A program made the position numbers and the translations under genes. The notes beneath the pieces are model-generated. The model made no database searches. It saw nothing but the letters and a program-made list of their open reading frames with translations, and was not told the origin of the DNA. A DNA stretch of 64,000 bases from Clostridioides difficile_D (lineage in GTDB: Bacteria > Bacillota > Clostridia > Peptostreptococcales > Peptostreptococcaceae). The first letter of the stretch is position 1. Each line of letters starts with the position of its first letter. The DNA is taken from contig OX244046.1 in the NCBI GenBank assembly GCA_945861085.1, positions 1,736,001-1,800,000 on the forward strand. Reading direction: 5' to 3'. Shown here piece by piece: positions 42,908-52,430 of the stretch.

Positions 42908-43525
42908 ATGTGTAAAAAAACGTATTTATTAGTAGTAAGTATACTTATTGCAGGTTTATTAACTGCATGTAGCAAAAATCCAAATACAGATTCAGGACAA
43001 TCACAAGATAATACAAAGAAAGAGACAAATGCTTCAAATAGTGCTTTAAAAGATGAAAAAAATAATGAAAATTTAATGGAACAAGATTTTAAAGTACCGT
43101 ATACAGATGCAATAAACATATTTAAAGATAAATATAAGGATGCTGACATAGTAGACTTAAGTCTTGAAAGAGATTTAAATAAATTTGTTTATACTGTTGA
43201 AGGTGTAGACGATAATAATGAATATAAGATGAAAATTGACGCTAATACAAAAGATGTACTGCAAGATAAAACAGAAAAATTGGATTCAGAAGATTTAAAT
43301 GGAGTTGCTAGAAAAGAAAAATTAGATTTAAATGATATAATAACACCTCAACAAGCTATGGAAATTGCATTAAAAGAACAAAATGGAATAGTGAAAGAAT
43401 GGAGTTTAGATAAAGATTTAGATGTTACTTTTTATAAAGTAAGAATAGATAAAGATAAAAATGAATATGACATAAAAGTAGATTCTAAAAATGGAACTAT
43501 ATTAGAGGTAGAAAAAGAAGATTAG
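42908..43525 (+). CDS. lipoprotein with two PepSY domains
   Basis: 205 residues. The lipobox is LLTACSK (Cys21). A low-complexity polar linker (about 22-58) is followed by two PepSY/YpeB-type repeats (about 62-130 and 140-205). Each ends in the strand pair YKMKIDANTKDVL or YDIKVDSKNGTIL. PepSY lipoproteins are thought to inhibit or fold extracellular proteases or modulate wall enzymes. The target is unknown. It stands alone after a dispersed repeat. Confidence 0.9.
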   Translation: MCKKTYLLVVSILIAGLLTACSKNPNTDSGQSQDNTKKETNASNSALKDEKNNENLMEQDFKVPYTDAINIFKDKYKDADIVDLSLERDLNKFVYTVEGVDDNNEYKMKIDANTKDVLQDKTEKLDSEDLNGVARKEKLDLNDIITPQQAMEIALKEQNGIVKEWSLDKDLDVTFYKVRIDKDKNEYDIKVDSKNGTILEVEKED

Positions 43526-43632
43526 AAGTTTTAGATTACTTTTAAAATAATTTCTTTTTTGAATAAAATTTGTTTAAAATATAACAAGCAGGGTATAAAA
43601 AGATTAAATAACTATTTTAGGAGGAGTACGGT

Positions 43633-46164
43633 ATGTCATTGAAATCACTAAAAATAAAAGAAAATTTATATTGGGTAGGTTCGCTTGACCCTGATTTAAG
43701 AGTATTTGACATAATTATGTATACACCTTATGGAACTACTTATAATTCATATGTATTAAAAGGGACAGAAAAAACAGTTTTATTTGAGACAGTTAAAGAT
43801 AAGCATTTTGACAATTATATTGAAAGATTAAATGATTTAAATATAGATTTTGAAAAAATAGACTATATTGTTATAAGTCATACTGAACCAGACCATGCAG
43901 GAAGTGTTGAAAAGCTTTTGGATTTAGCTAAAAATGCAAAAGTAGTAGCTTCAGAAACTGCAATTAAATATCTTAAGGAAATCGTAAACAAAGACTTTGA
44001 ATATGTTGCAGTTACAGATGGAGATACATTATCACTTGGAGATAAAACTTTAGAATTTTTCTCTGTACCTATGCTTCATTGGCCAGATACTATATACACA
44101 TATATAAAAGAGGATAAAACCCTTGTAACATGTGATTCATTTGGTAGTCATTATAGTAATGATAAGATAGTAAATACACTTGATGAAAATGAAGAAAAGG
44201 ATTACTTAGATGCTTTGAGATACTATTATGATTGTATAATGGGACCATTCAAACCATCTATGGTAACTGCTATAGAAAAGATAAAAGATTTAGATATAGA
44301 TACTGTATGTCCAGGTCATGGTCCAGTATTAACTGAAAATCCTAAAAAAATTATAGACCTTTATTATAATTGGAGTGTAAATGAACAAATAAAGTTAGAA
44401 AAAGAGGTTACAATTTGTTATGTTTCTGCACATGGATATACAAAGATTATGGCAGAAGCTATAAAATCATATATTGAAAAAAATAGCAATTATAAAGTAA
44501 ATTTATTTGATGTAATAGAGCATAAGCAAGAAGAGATTCTAGCAAAAATAGCAGTATCACAAGGTGTATTATTTGGGACACCAACAATATTAGGAGATGC
44601 ATTAAAGCCTATTTGGGATATATTAGTGTCCTTAAACCCAGTTCTTCATGGTGGAAAAGTTGCTTCAGTATTTGGCTCATATGGATGGAGTGGAGAAGGT
44701 ATCGAAAATGCTATGGAGAGAATAAATCAGCTTAGAATGACAGCGGTAAAACCTTTTTCTGTTAACTTTAAACCATCAAGTGAAGAGATTGATAAATTAC
44801 ATTCTTATACAGGTAAATTTTTAGATAAGTTAAATTCTACTTTTGGAAGTAAAAAGAAGACTAAGAAATTTAAGTGTGTAATTTGTAATGAAGTATTTGA
44901 AGGGGATAGTGCTCCTAGTGTATGCCCTGTGTGTGGAGCTAAGGAAGACCAATTTATAGAAATTGAAGAAGATGAAGTTACTTTTAGAAAAGATACTGAT
45001 GAATACTTTGTGATAGTAGGAAATGGAGCAGCTGGTTTTTATGCAGCAGATGCTATAAGAAAAAGAAATAAAACTTGTAAGATAACTATGATTTCTAATG
45101 AAGAAGAGTTAACTTACTATAGACCTGCACTTTCTGATGGTATAAATGAAGAACTTGGTTCAGATTTCTATATGGAAGATAAAGCTTGGTATGACGAAAA
45201 CAATATAGTCGTGATATTAGGAACAAATGTAGATAAATTAGATGAAGTAAATAAAACTATTATAGTGAATGATGGAGCTATTAAATTTGATAAGCTTGTA
45301 ATAGCTACAGGAAGTAGAAACTTTATACCACCAATTAAAGGTCATGATTTAGAAAACGTGTTTACTCTTAGAAATATAAAAGATTTATATAGTGTGAAGG
45401 AAGCGCTAGAAAAATCTAAGAAAGTTGTAGTAATTGGTGGAGGTTTATTAGGACTTGAAGCTGCATGGGAATTTAGATTGAAAGGTTTAGAAGTAGTAGT
45501 AGTTGAAGCAATGGATAGTATATTATCAAAACAGCTTGATAAAGAAGGCAGTAAAATATTAGAACAATGTGTAAGAGATACAGGAATAGATGTAAGACTA
45601 GGTGTAGCAGTTGATGGTATTGAAGGTGATGGAAAAGCTCAAAAAGTTATATTTAAAGACGGAGATAGTATCGATTGTGATATGGTAGTATTTTCAATTG
45701 GTGTAAGAGCAAACACTCAAATGGTTCAAGATACATCTGTAAAACTTGACAGAGGTATTGTTGTAGATAAGACATTACAGACAACTATTAAAGATATATA
45801 TGCTTGTGGAGATGTTGCACAAGTGGAAAATACTAGTTTAGCAATATGGCCATCTTCAGTAGAAATGGGAAAAATAGCAGGAGCAAATGCAAGTGGAGAT
45901 AATTTGACATTTGAAAGTGATGTATATCCAGTTTCATTAGATGCAATGAATGTAAAAGTATTTAGTATTGGTAATATACAAAATTTTGATAAAGAAATTT
46001 CATCAAAAGATGAAGGAAAAAGAATATATAAAAAATTATTCATGAAAGAAGGCTCATTAGTAGGAGCTATACTTATAAATGATTTAAGTTGTACTGTTAA
46101 ATTGATAAGATTAATATCTGAAAAAGGTGATTTTGAGGATATTATGAAGGCAGATATACTATAA
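43633..46164 (+). CDS. fdpF: multidomain flavodiiron NADH:oxygen oxidoreductase
   Basis: 843 residues in four domains. (1) A metallo-beta-lactamase-like diiron core (1-250) has ligands HTEPDH (83-88), then His, Asp and His in LHWPDT, CDSFGSH and CPGHGPV. (2) A flavodoxin domain (about 255-400; CYVSAHGYTKIMAEAI) binds FMN. (3) A short rubredoxin (about 413-450) has CVIC and CPVC knuckles. (4) An NAD(P)H:rubredoxin reductase (about 455-843) has FAD motif GNGAAG and NADH motif GGGLLG. The layout equals class F flavodiiron protein, reported for C. difficile as reducing O2 to water with NADH. It gives oxygen tolerance to an anaerobe. Confidence 0.95.
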   Translation: MSLKSLKIKENLYWVGSLDPDLRVFDIIMYTPYGTTYNSYVLKGTEKTVLFETVKDKHFDNYIERLNDLNIDFEKIDYIVISHTEPDHAGSVEKLLDLAKNAKVVASETAIKYLKEIVNKDFEYVAVTDGDTLSLGDKTLEFFSVPMLHWPDTIYTYIKEDKTLVTCDSFGSHYSNDKIVNTLDENEEKDYLDALRYYYDCIMGPFKPSMVTAIEKIKDLDIDTVCPGHGPVLTENPKKIIDLYYNWSVNEQIKLEKEVTICYVSAHGYTKIMAEAIKSYIEKNSNYKVNLFDVIEHKQEEILAKIAVSQGVLFGTPTILGDALKPIWDILVSLNPVLHGGKVASVFGSYGWSGEGIENAMERINQLRMTAVKPFSVNFKPSSEEIDKLHSYTGKFLDKLNSTFGSKKKTKKFKCVICNEVFEGDSAPSVCPVCGAKEDQFIEIEEDEVTFRKDTDEYFVIVGNGAAGFYAADAIRKRNKTCKITMISNEEELTYYRPALSDGINEELGSDFYMEDKAWYDENNIVVILGTNVDKLDEVNKTIIVNDGAIKFDKLVIATGSRNFIPPIKGHDLENVFTLRNIKDLYSVKEALEKSKKVVVIGGGLLGLEAAWEFRLKGLEVVVVEAMDSILSKQLDKEGSKILEQCVRDTGIDVRLGVAVDGIEGDGKAQKVIFKDGDSIDCDMVVFSIGVRANTQMVQDTSVKLDRGIVVDKTLQTTIKDIYACGDVAQVENTSLAIWPSSVEMGKIAGANASGDNLTFESDVYPVSLDAMNVKVFSIGNIQNFDKEISSKDEGKRIYKKLFMKEGSLVGAILINDLSCTVKLIRLISEKGDFEDIMKADIL

Positions 46165-46181
46165 TTTAAATATACCAGAAC

Positions 46182-46225
46182 AAAAAGTCTTAAAATATGA
46201 CAATTCATATTTTAAGACTTTTTTG
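46182..46225 (+). terminator. terminator after fdpF
   Basis: A 19-bp stem, arms 46182-46200 and 46205-46223, with a 4-nt loop caat ends in a T run. Confidence 0.92.
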
Positions 46226-46374
46226 TTATAATATATAATAAAATAATTATACATTAACTGTAAATTTATATAGATTGTTTATTTTTTAATATTAGATTCA
46301 TTTTTTTAGATTGGTATATAATAAAAACATACAGTATATAATAATAGTTAAAGTTAAAAAAGGGGAAAAGCAGT

Positions 46375-46995
46375 ATGCAGTATATACAAGAATTACTTGA
46401 TTTGACTCAAAATTATTGGGCATTAGCCACAATAATTGGTTTGTTAAGTGCATTTATAGAAAGTTTTATACCAGCCCTACCGCTTGTGGCTATAGTTACA
46501 GCAAATGCTGCAATACAAGGATTATTGCTTGGATGTTTGTTATCTTGGATTGGCTCAGGTCTTGGGACAACTTCATTATTTTTATTAATAAGTAGGTTTA
46601 ATGATAGCAAGCTTTTTAATAAACTGAGAAATAGTAAAACTGAGAGAGCGATAAGTTGGATGGATAAACAGGGATTTAAGTTATTATTTATAGCGTATGC
46701 CTGTCCATTTATGCCTGGTTGTTTAGTTACTATCGCATCAGCTTTTGGCAAAAAAGATGTAAAAGATTTTGTACCAGCAATGTTGGCAGGAAAATTTGTA
46801 ATGTTTATAGTGATAAGCTATGTAGCAAGTGATATAGAGGGCTTTATAACAAGTCCTTTAAAGATAGCATCATTTATATTATTGGTGTTTTTGTCATGGA
46901 AGATTGGAAATAGAGTAAATAAAAACCTTGAAAATCATAATTATGATTTTCATCATAAAAAACATCACAATGACAGAGATAATAAAAAGATTTAA
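46375..46995 (+). CDS. DedA-family membrane protein
   Basis: 206 residues with about five hydrophobic segments. The DedA/SNARE-associated signature is visible as an acidic FIESFIPALP (about 22-31) in the first re-entrant region. The conserved arginine-like site is replaced by FIAYACPFMPGCLVTIASAFGKKDVKDF (about 103-130, split). A His/Lys/Asp-rich C-terminal tail (NYDFHHKKHHNDRDNKK) is unusual and might bind metal. The family includes lipid-phosphate flippases (UptA/DedA) and affects membrane potential. Confidence 0.85.
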   Translation: MQYIQELLDLTQNYWALATIIGLLSAFIESFIPALPLVAIVTANAAIQGLLLGCLLSWIGSGLGTTSLFLLISRFNDSKLFNKLRNSKTERAISWMDKQGFKLLFIAYACPFMPGCLVTIASAFGKKDVKDFVPAMLAGKFVMFIVISYVASDIEGFITSPLKIASFILLVFLSWKIGNRVNKNLENHNYDFHHKKHHNDRDNKKI

Positions 46996-47007
46996 CTTGT
47001 TCAAAAT

Positions 47008-47065
47008 AAAAAGTATCTTAGAATGCTTTAGTACTTAATCATTCTAAGATACTTTTTATTTTTTT
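47008..47065. terminator. bidirectional terminator between the DedA and YdjM-like genes
   Basis: An 18-bp stem, arms 47008-47025 and 47040-47057, has A-rich and T-rich flanks, between convergent genes. Confidence 0.88.
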
Positions 47066-47164
47066 GTGTATTAAGATACAAAATTTTTTATGACTCCTGT
47101 AAGGTAAAATATACAAAACTTATTTGTACTTAGTTTGAAATATTGTTATTTGTCATTTATACGA

Positions 47165-47701
47165 CTATAATAAAATATAAAATTGATATCCAATCAAAAA
47201 AATAACTATGAAGTTTAATAGCTTAGATATGAATTTTTCTGTTTTTGAGTTAGTTTTTATAGGGAGTAAAGAAATGTTTATGGTAATGGGATAAAACAGT
47301 TCAATACCTTCTTTAGTAATAAGGTCAAGACACAGGTGAGATAGATATCCTATTACAAATCCACTGGACAAACATGAAAAAACTATATTGTTACTAGTGA
47401 AGATTGTCAAAGATTTAAAAAAACTATAAATAAGTAATAAGGCAATTAGACTATGAGTAAATCCTCTATGTCTAAACTTGCTTCCAAATAATTTGTAGAT
47501 TAATATAAATTTTTTACTTATGTAAGAACCTCTCATATCTATATCTGGAAACAAAGAACCTAAATATGCAAAGTAAATATAAACTATAATCAATACTATT
47601 TTATATGCAATATCATATTTAACTAGATATATATTGTTTATAAAGGGGAGTATCAAAAGTGCAAATATATAACCTCCCCTTTCATGTGTTTCTTTTATCA
47701 T
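47165..47701 (-). CDS. YdjM-like membrane-bound metal-dependent hydrolase
   Basis: 178 residues from ATG 47701, eight bases after AGGAGG; a longer start at 47734 is upstream of that site. The family (DUF457/YdjM) signature is present: THERGG near the start, FPDID (about 50-54), FRHRGFTHSL (about 75-84) and YLSHLCLDLITKEG (about 120-133). These His and Asp residues lie between four or five membrane segments. The family is regulated by LexA in some bacteria, and some members process phospholipids. The role here is unknown. Confidence 0.85.
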   Translation of the reverse strand: MIKETHERGGYIFALLILPFINNIYLVKYDIAYKIVLIIVYIYFAYLGSLFPDIDMRGSYISKKFILIYKLFGSKFRHRGFTHSLIALLLIYSFFKSLTIFTSNNIVFSCLSSGFVIGYLSHLCLDLITKEGIELFYPITINISLLPIKTNSKTEKFISKLLNFIVIFLIGYQFYILL

Positions 47702-47813
47702 ATAAAAATCCTCCTGAATCGTCACTATAAACATTATACTGGTAAATTTAGACTATCTTTTATTATATTATATAGCAAACATAAGTTTTTTTCAAAAGGA
47801 TTTTAATATTTAA

Positions 47814-48518
47814 TTAATCTTGAGATTTTAAATTTTTATAATTTTCTAAGGCCCCATTCCAATTTACTACATTAAACCAGTTGTCAATGTATTCATTTCT
47901 TCTATTTTGATACTTTAAATAGTAAGCATGCTCCCAAACATCAAGACCTATTATAGGATTTAGGTTTTTACTTATAGGGCTATCTTGATTTGGAGTAGTC
48001 ATAATAGATAATTTACCATCTTTAGTAGCTACAAGCCAAGCCCAACCAGAACCAAAAACATCTAAAGCAGCTTTTTGGAATTCTTTTTTAAAGTTTTCAA
48101 AAGAACCAAAATCTCTGTCAATAGCTTCTTTTAAAGATTCAGAAGGTATAGTTTTTTCAGGAGTCATTATATCAAAAAAGAATTTGTGATTATAAGCACC
48201 ACCTGCATTATTTCTTACTGTTGTAGCAATATCTTTAGGCAAAGAGTCTAAATTTTGCAACAATTCACATAAAGAGTAATTATAAAGCTCAGGATATTTT
48301 TCAAGAGCAGCATTTAATTTATCAACATAAGCTTGATAGTGTTTATCATGATGCAATTTCATAGTTTCTTTATCTATATAAGGTTCAAGTGCATCATATG
48401 CATAAGGTAACGGTTTAACCTTAAATTTGTTATTTTCGGGTGTAAAAGCAAATGAAGTTATACACTGTGAAATTATAAATAAAGACATAATAACTGGTAT
48501 TATCATTTTTTTCTTCAT
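47814..48518 (-). CDS. sodA: exported Fe/Mn superoxide dismutase
   Basis: 234 residues from ATG 48518; the GTG at 48527 is inside the GGAGGTGA site. A signal peptide (about residues 1-25, hydrophobic IIPVIMSLFIISQCITSFA) precedes a normal SOD fold. Ligands: LHHDKHYQAY (His), AYNHKFFF (His) and LDVWEHAYYLKYQNRR (Asp and His). WLVATKDGKLSI is the core strand. Cytosolic SODs lack such a leader. In C. difficile an SOD encoded near here is reported as a spore coat-associated protein, from memory. It may protect the surface or support oxidative cross-linking of the coat. Confidence 0.93.
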   Translation of the reverse strand: MKKKMIIPVIMSLFIISQCITSFAFTPENNKFKVKPLPYAYDALEPYIDKETMKLHHDKHYQAYVDKLNAALEKYPELYNYSLCELLQNLDSLPKDIATTVRNNAGGAYNHKFFFDIMTPEKTIPSESLKEAIDRDFGSFENFKKEFQKAALDVFGSGWAWLVATKDGKLSIMTTPNQDSPISKNLNPIIGLDVWEHAYYLKYQNRRNEYIDNWFNVVNWNGALENYKNLKSQD

Positions 48519-48690
48519 AAAAATCACCTCCTAATATAGTATTTCTAGAAATAAAAAAAATATGAAAGATTAACAGATAATTTATAAAAATTTAATAGTA
48601 ATTTCGTTTTAAATTGAATAAGTTTTGAAGTCAAAGACAAAACTATGAAATATAGAATAAGACCAAAAGTCAGGAAGGAATTTTGATGAT

Positions 48691-50574
48691 ATGGATGGCA
48701 ATATTTCAATTTATTATAAGGGAGATATATCTAAAAAAGAAAATATTAAATTTAAAATAAAAGAATCCGTAAATAATATAAATAATACAAGAATTTCTAG
48801 TAGGATAGAGTCTAAAGATGAGGAAAAAACTTTTAATTTTGAGAGATTTAATGTAATCAATGTTATTTATGGAAATAAACCATTTGAAAAGGATGGAAAA
48901 GTTATTGTTTTTAATGGAAATATATATAATTGTTATGAAATAAAAGAAGAATTAATTAAAAAAGGACACAATTTTACTACAGATGATGATATTGAAATCT
49001 TATTAGCATCTTATATAGAATTTGGTAAAAATTGTGTACATAAGATTAAGGGAATGTTTAACTTTATAATCTATGATAGAGAAAATGAAAGTATATTTGG
49101 AGCAAGAGACCTATTTGGAATAAAACCGCTTTATTATATAAATAAGGAAAAAGCAATAATTTTTTCTTCAGAGTATAAGTTTATACTTGAATATATGAAA
49201 AATTTAAATATAAATGAAAGAAGTTTACAAAGTTATTTTTCATTTCAGTATGTACTTCCTGAAGATACTATGATACAAGGAATAAGGCTGATACCAGCAG
49301 GTCACTATTTTAGGGTAGAAAATGGCATACTATCTTTAAAGAGATATAACAAACTTGAATTTAGAAGTAGTACTAAATTTTTTTATACTAAAAATCACTT
49401 AGGCAATCGAGATGTGAGTGAGGAAGATGTAAGAAATGTGGTAGTAGATTCAATAAGAAATCATATGGAAGATAACAAAGCAATTGGAACATTTCTGTCT
49501 GGCGGAATAGATTCATCTATTATAACCACTGTAGCTTCACAAATTAATCCAAATATAAAATCTTTTTCTGCAGGTTTTAATGTTAAGGGATATAGTGAGT
49601 TGGAAGTAGCAAAGAAAACAGCTGATAAGTTAGGTATAGAAAATATACAGATTAATATAACTCAAGATGAATATATAAAAGCATTACCAAATGTAATTTA
49701 TTCTTTGGATGACCCCGTAGCAGACCCTTCAGAAGTAGGTCTTTATTTATTAATTAAAGAAGCCAGCAAACATGTTAAAGTAGCTCTGTCTGGAGAAGGT
49801 GCAGATGAATTATTTGGAGGATATAATATATATAAGGAATATAATAGTATGAAATCAGTTGTAAACTCACCCACTTATATTAAAGGTATGTTAGGAAGAG
49901 TTTCAGAATTTATGCCAAACATCAAAGGAAGAAATTATCTTTATAGAGCTACAATACCATTAGAAAAAAGATATATAGGAAATGCAAAGATTTTTGAAAA
50001 TAGCGAAGTAAAAATATTCTTTTTTAAGTATAAAGAGAAGTATATATATGAATATTTGTTGTCTAATTTGTATAGAGAAGCACAAAAAAATAATTATGAT
50101 TATATAAGTAAAATGCAACACATAGATATAAACACGTGGCTTCAGGGTGATATACTTCAAAAAGTGAGTAAACTTTCTACATCTGAGCAACTTGAAGTTA
50201 GGGTTCCATTTTTGTATAAAGATGTATTTGATGTCGCAAAAAATTTGAGAATGGAGCAAAAAACAACCAAGAATAATACAAAAATTTTACTTAGAGGGTC
50301 ATTTAGGGATATAGTTCCAGAACACGTCATTCAAAGAAAAAAATTAGGGTTTCCAACACCAATAAGAGTTTGGTTAAAAGATTCTTTAGGAGATATTGTA
50401 AAGGAAACTATTTCTAATTCAAATGTAGATGAATTTATAGATAAAAAATATATAATAAAACTTTTAGATATGCATCTTAAGGGTCATAGAGATAATTCAA
50501 GAAAAATATGGACTATATTTACATTTTGTCTATGGCACCAATTATTTATTGAGCATAAAAATATCGAGTATTAA
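48691..50574 (+). CDS. asparagine synthetase B-like protein lacking the glutaminase cysteine
   Basis: 627 residues, full length for AsnB. The N-terminal Ntn glutaminase domain (1-200) is recognisable (IVFNGNIYNCYEIKEEL, FGARDLFGIKPLYY). It begins MDGN where active enzymes begin MCG: Asp replaces nucleophile Cys2. No in-frame upstream start restores MCG. The synthetase domain (about 215-627) keeps GTFLSGGIDSSI (ATP-pyrophosphatase loop, about 266-277) and ALSGEGADELFGGY. It should therefore use free ammonia or have a changed role. Asparagine, mDAP amidation or a lasso-type ligation are the known roles of relatives. It stands alone beside the Ter region. Confidence 0.85.
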   Translation: MDGNISIYYKGDISKKENIKFKIKESVNNINNTRISSRIESKDEEKTFNFERFNVINVIYGNKPFEKDGKVIVFNGNIYNCYEIKEELIKKGHNFTTDDDIEILLASYIEFGKNCVHKIKGMFNFIIYDRENESIFGARDLFGIKPLYYINKEKAIIFSSEYKFILEYMKNLNINERSLQSYFSFQYVLPEDTMIQGIRLIPAGHYFRVENGILSLKRYNKLEFRSSTKFFYTKNHLGNRDVSEEDVRNVVVDSIRNHMEDNKAIGTFLSGGIDSSIITTVASQINPNIKSFSAGFNVKGYSELEVAKKTADKLGIENIQINITQDEYIKALPNVIYSLDDPVADPSEVGLYLLIKEASKHVKVALSGEGADELFGGYNIYKEYNSMKSVVNSPTYIKGMLGRVSEFMPNIKGRNYLYRATIPLEKRYIGNAKIFENSEVKIFFFKYKEKYIYEYLLSNLYREAQKNNYDYISKMQHIDINTWLQGDILQKVSKLSTSEQLEVRVPFLYKDVFDVAKNLRMEQKTTKNNTKILLRGSFRDIVPEHVIQRKKLGFPTPIRVWLKDSLGDIVKETISNSNVDEFIDKKYIIKLLDMHLKGHRDNSRKIWTIFTFCLWHQLFIEHKNIEY

Positions 50575-50594
50575 TCTTGCTCTTAATATTAGAT

Positions 50595-50632
50595 AGAGGG
50601 CGAAAGCATACAATGTTTTCGTCCTCTTGATT
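50595..50632. terminator. bidirectional terminator between the asparagine synthetase and protease genes
   Basis: The stem agaggGcgaaa (50595-50605) and tttcgTcctct (50617-50627) pairs with a G-T wobble between two convergent genes. A T-rich tail follows. Confidence 0.8.
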
Positions 50633-50665
50633 ACTATAGAGTAGGACAGGGAAGACTTTGCTTGT

Positions 50666-52102
50666 TCAGTTTACTATTTCAATAAAATTATTGGCAAACA
50701 TTTTGACAAGATTACTTTCTACTGCTAAATTTAAGTTTTGTCCATCATCATACCCAGCAGAAATCAATCCTAGTAAGTTTCCAAACATATCTAAAAGAGC
50801 TCCTCCAGAACTACCACTAGAGATTGGAGCTGTAAATTGTATCATTTGAACTGTTTCAAAATCACGAAAAGCTGAGATAATTCCATCTGAAACTGTATTA
50901 AAAAGACCTAAAGGGCTTCCAATTGCAACTATTTTTTGACCTCTTACAGGTTTTTTACTGACTTTAACAGGGATTGGCTTGCATTTTCTATCAACTTTTA
51001 TCACAGCTAAATCATAATCTGAATGGTATTTTATGATTTGATAAGATGTATAAACTTTATCATCATTTTCAAATCTAACTAAAAATGAATAACCATCATT
51101 AACTACATGAAGATTTGTAAGTATATAACCTTCATTATTTATTACTACTCCAGAACCACTCTTAAATGGCTTATCTTCATTATTGCACACAACAATCATA
51201 ACAACAGAAGTTGATAACTTTGCAAGTTCTTCATAGGAAAGTTCTGCTTCTTTACCTTGTGTAGGCTTTTTAGATGTCAGATTTATGTTAATAAGTGTGT
51301 TTTCGGAGTTAGGCCTATCTGTAGAGGTGTAAGTTTTATTGGTGTTTTCATCATAATTTATATTTGTAATAGGTATTTCAAAAGGTATCTCTAACATATT
51401 TGAATTCTTCCTAGAAAGTTCAAATAGAGTAGAAAATTTTGAACATTCAGGATATAAATCAAGAATATCCTTATGTGGATTTATATATAAAATATCACAC
51501 CCAAGCTGTGATAAAAAATATAAGAAAAAAAGTTCTTGTCTCTTGATATTTCCAAAGTACACTATTTTTGGTGAAATATTAGTTTTTACTTTATTATAAA
51601 ATAATTTAGGTAGAAAGTATTCTATCCAGCACAAAAGTTTAACTGCAAAGTTTTTGACAATAGAAGGTGTTGAATTTGGCACACTTGTGGAAAATAAATC
51701 TAGTGTATTTTTAAATGAAATCTTTTTAGTCCAATCTAAAGTATCATTTTCTATCTTACATGGAAAGTCAATATTATATAAATCCCAACTATTAAATTTA
51801 GTTCTATCATAAATCTTAAAAATTTTAAGCATATTATCTGTTTGTGTTTTGTCAAAATTTATGTTTAAGTTGCTAAGTCTAATATAGGGAATTGTAGGAT
51901 TATTAAAAAAATAAGTATCTATATTTTTAATTTTTTCTATGTACTCATCAATTGAATCGTCAACACCTATATATCGTGTAAAATAGACTTCTTTAATATA
52001 TGAAGAACTTTTATTTGTATAGCTAGTATTAGACATGAATTCAATTAGAGGTTCATTTGACTTTTTTATTAAAATTTTTAATGGTTTAATAGTACAAAGC
52101 AT
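50666..52102 (-). CDS. fusion: YceG-like domain (Ter cluster) plus HtrA-like serine protease
   Basis: 478 residues. The N-terminal part (about 1-235) resembles part of the YceG-like protein at 57180: the segment SIVKNFAVKLLCWIEYF then PKIVYFGNIKRQELFFLYFLSQLGCDILYINPH matches NFIVKIMAWIKTYIG then PKIIFYGDIKKHEVYLLLILYLAGFDVLYLNPN. The C-terminal part (about 288-478) is a trypsin-like protease of the HtrA group with triad His332 (TNLHVV), Asp364 (YDLAV) and Ser432 (GSSGG). There is no signal peptide and no PDZ domain. It lies divergent to the Ter operon and probably acts in the cytosol as a stress- or ligand-controlled protease of the Ter system; that role is inference. Confidence 0.88.
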   Translation of the reverse strand: MLCTIKPLKILIKKSNEPLIEFMSNTSYTNKSSSYIKEVYFTRYIGVDDSIDEYIEKIKNIDTYFFNNPTIPYIRLSNLNINFDKTQTDNMLKIFKIYDRTKFNSWDLYNIDFPCKIENDTLDWTKKISFKNTLDLFSTSVPNSTPSIVKNFAVKLLCWIEYFLPKLFYNKVKTNISPKIVYFGNIKRQELFFLYFLSQLGCDILYINPHKDILDLYPECSKFSTLFELSRKNSNMLEIPFEIPITNINYDENTNKTYTSTDRPNSENTLININLTSKKPTQGKEAELSYEELAKLSTSVVMIVVCNNEDKPFKSGSGVVINNEGYILTNLHVVNDGYSFLVRFENDDKVYTSYQIIKYHSDYDLAVIKVDRKCKPIPVKVSKKPVRGQKIVAIGSPLGLFNTVSDGIISAFRDFETVQMIQFTAPISSGSSGGALLDMFGNLLGLISAGYDDGQNLNLAVESNLVKMFANNFIEIVN

Positions 52103-52430
52103 ATTTTTTCTCCTATAATAAGATGATATAATCTATTATAAAACAACTTAAAATAATATAGTACAATAATTTTGTAGTTTCAAAATAAAATGTGTACTTG
52201 TTCATATAAATGATATATAATTACATATTAAACATAGCTTTTACACATTTAATAAAGTATGTAAAATCTATGTAAAAAGTAAGAAATATAAACATATTTT
52301 TAATTATATTTTAAAAATATCAAGCAAGTTTTCTTCACAAATGAATAAAAAATGTTATAATATGATTAAAGAAAAAGATAAATAATTAGCAAGATTTGTT
52401 TAGCTAAAATTAACAAGGGAGCGATAAATT
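52103..52430. promoter_or_regulatory. divergent promoter region of the Ter operon and protease
   Basis: The plus-strand promoter is TTCACA (52334-52339) and TATAAT (52356-52361), 16 bp apart. An imperfect dyad acatagcttttacacat (52232-52248) and atgtaaaatctatgt (52259-52273) lies about 60 bp upstream, suggesting a shared operator for both divergent units. No ORF is seen. Confidence 0.55.

Noticed and set aside
45726..46208. 160-codon minus-strand ORF at the end of fdpF
   Set aside because: Antisense shadow of the NADH-binding domain; it also crosses the fdpF terminator.
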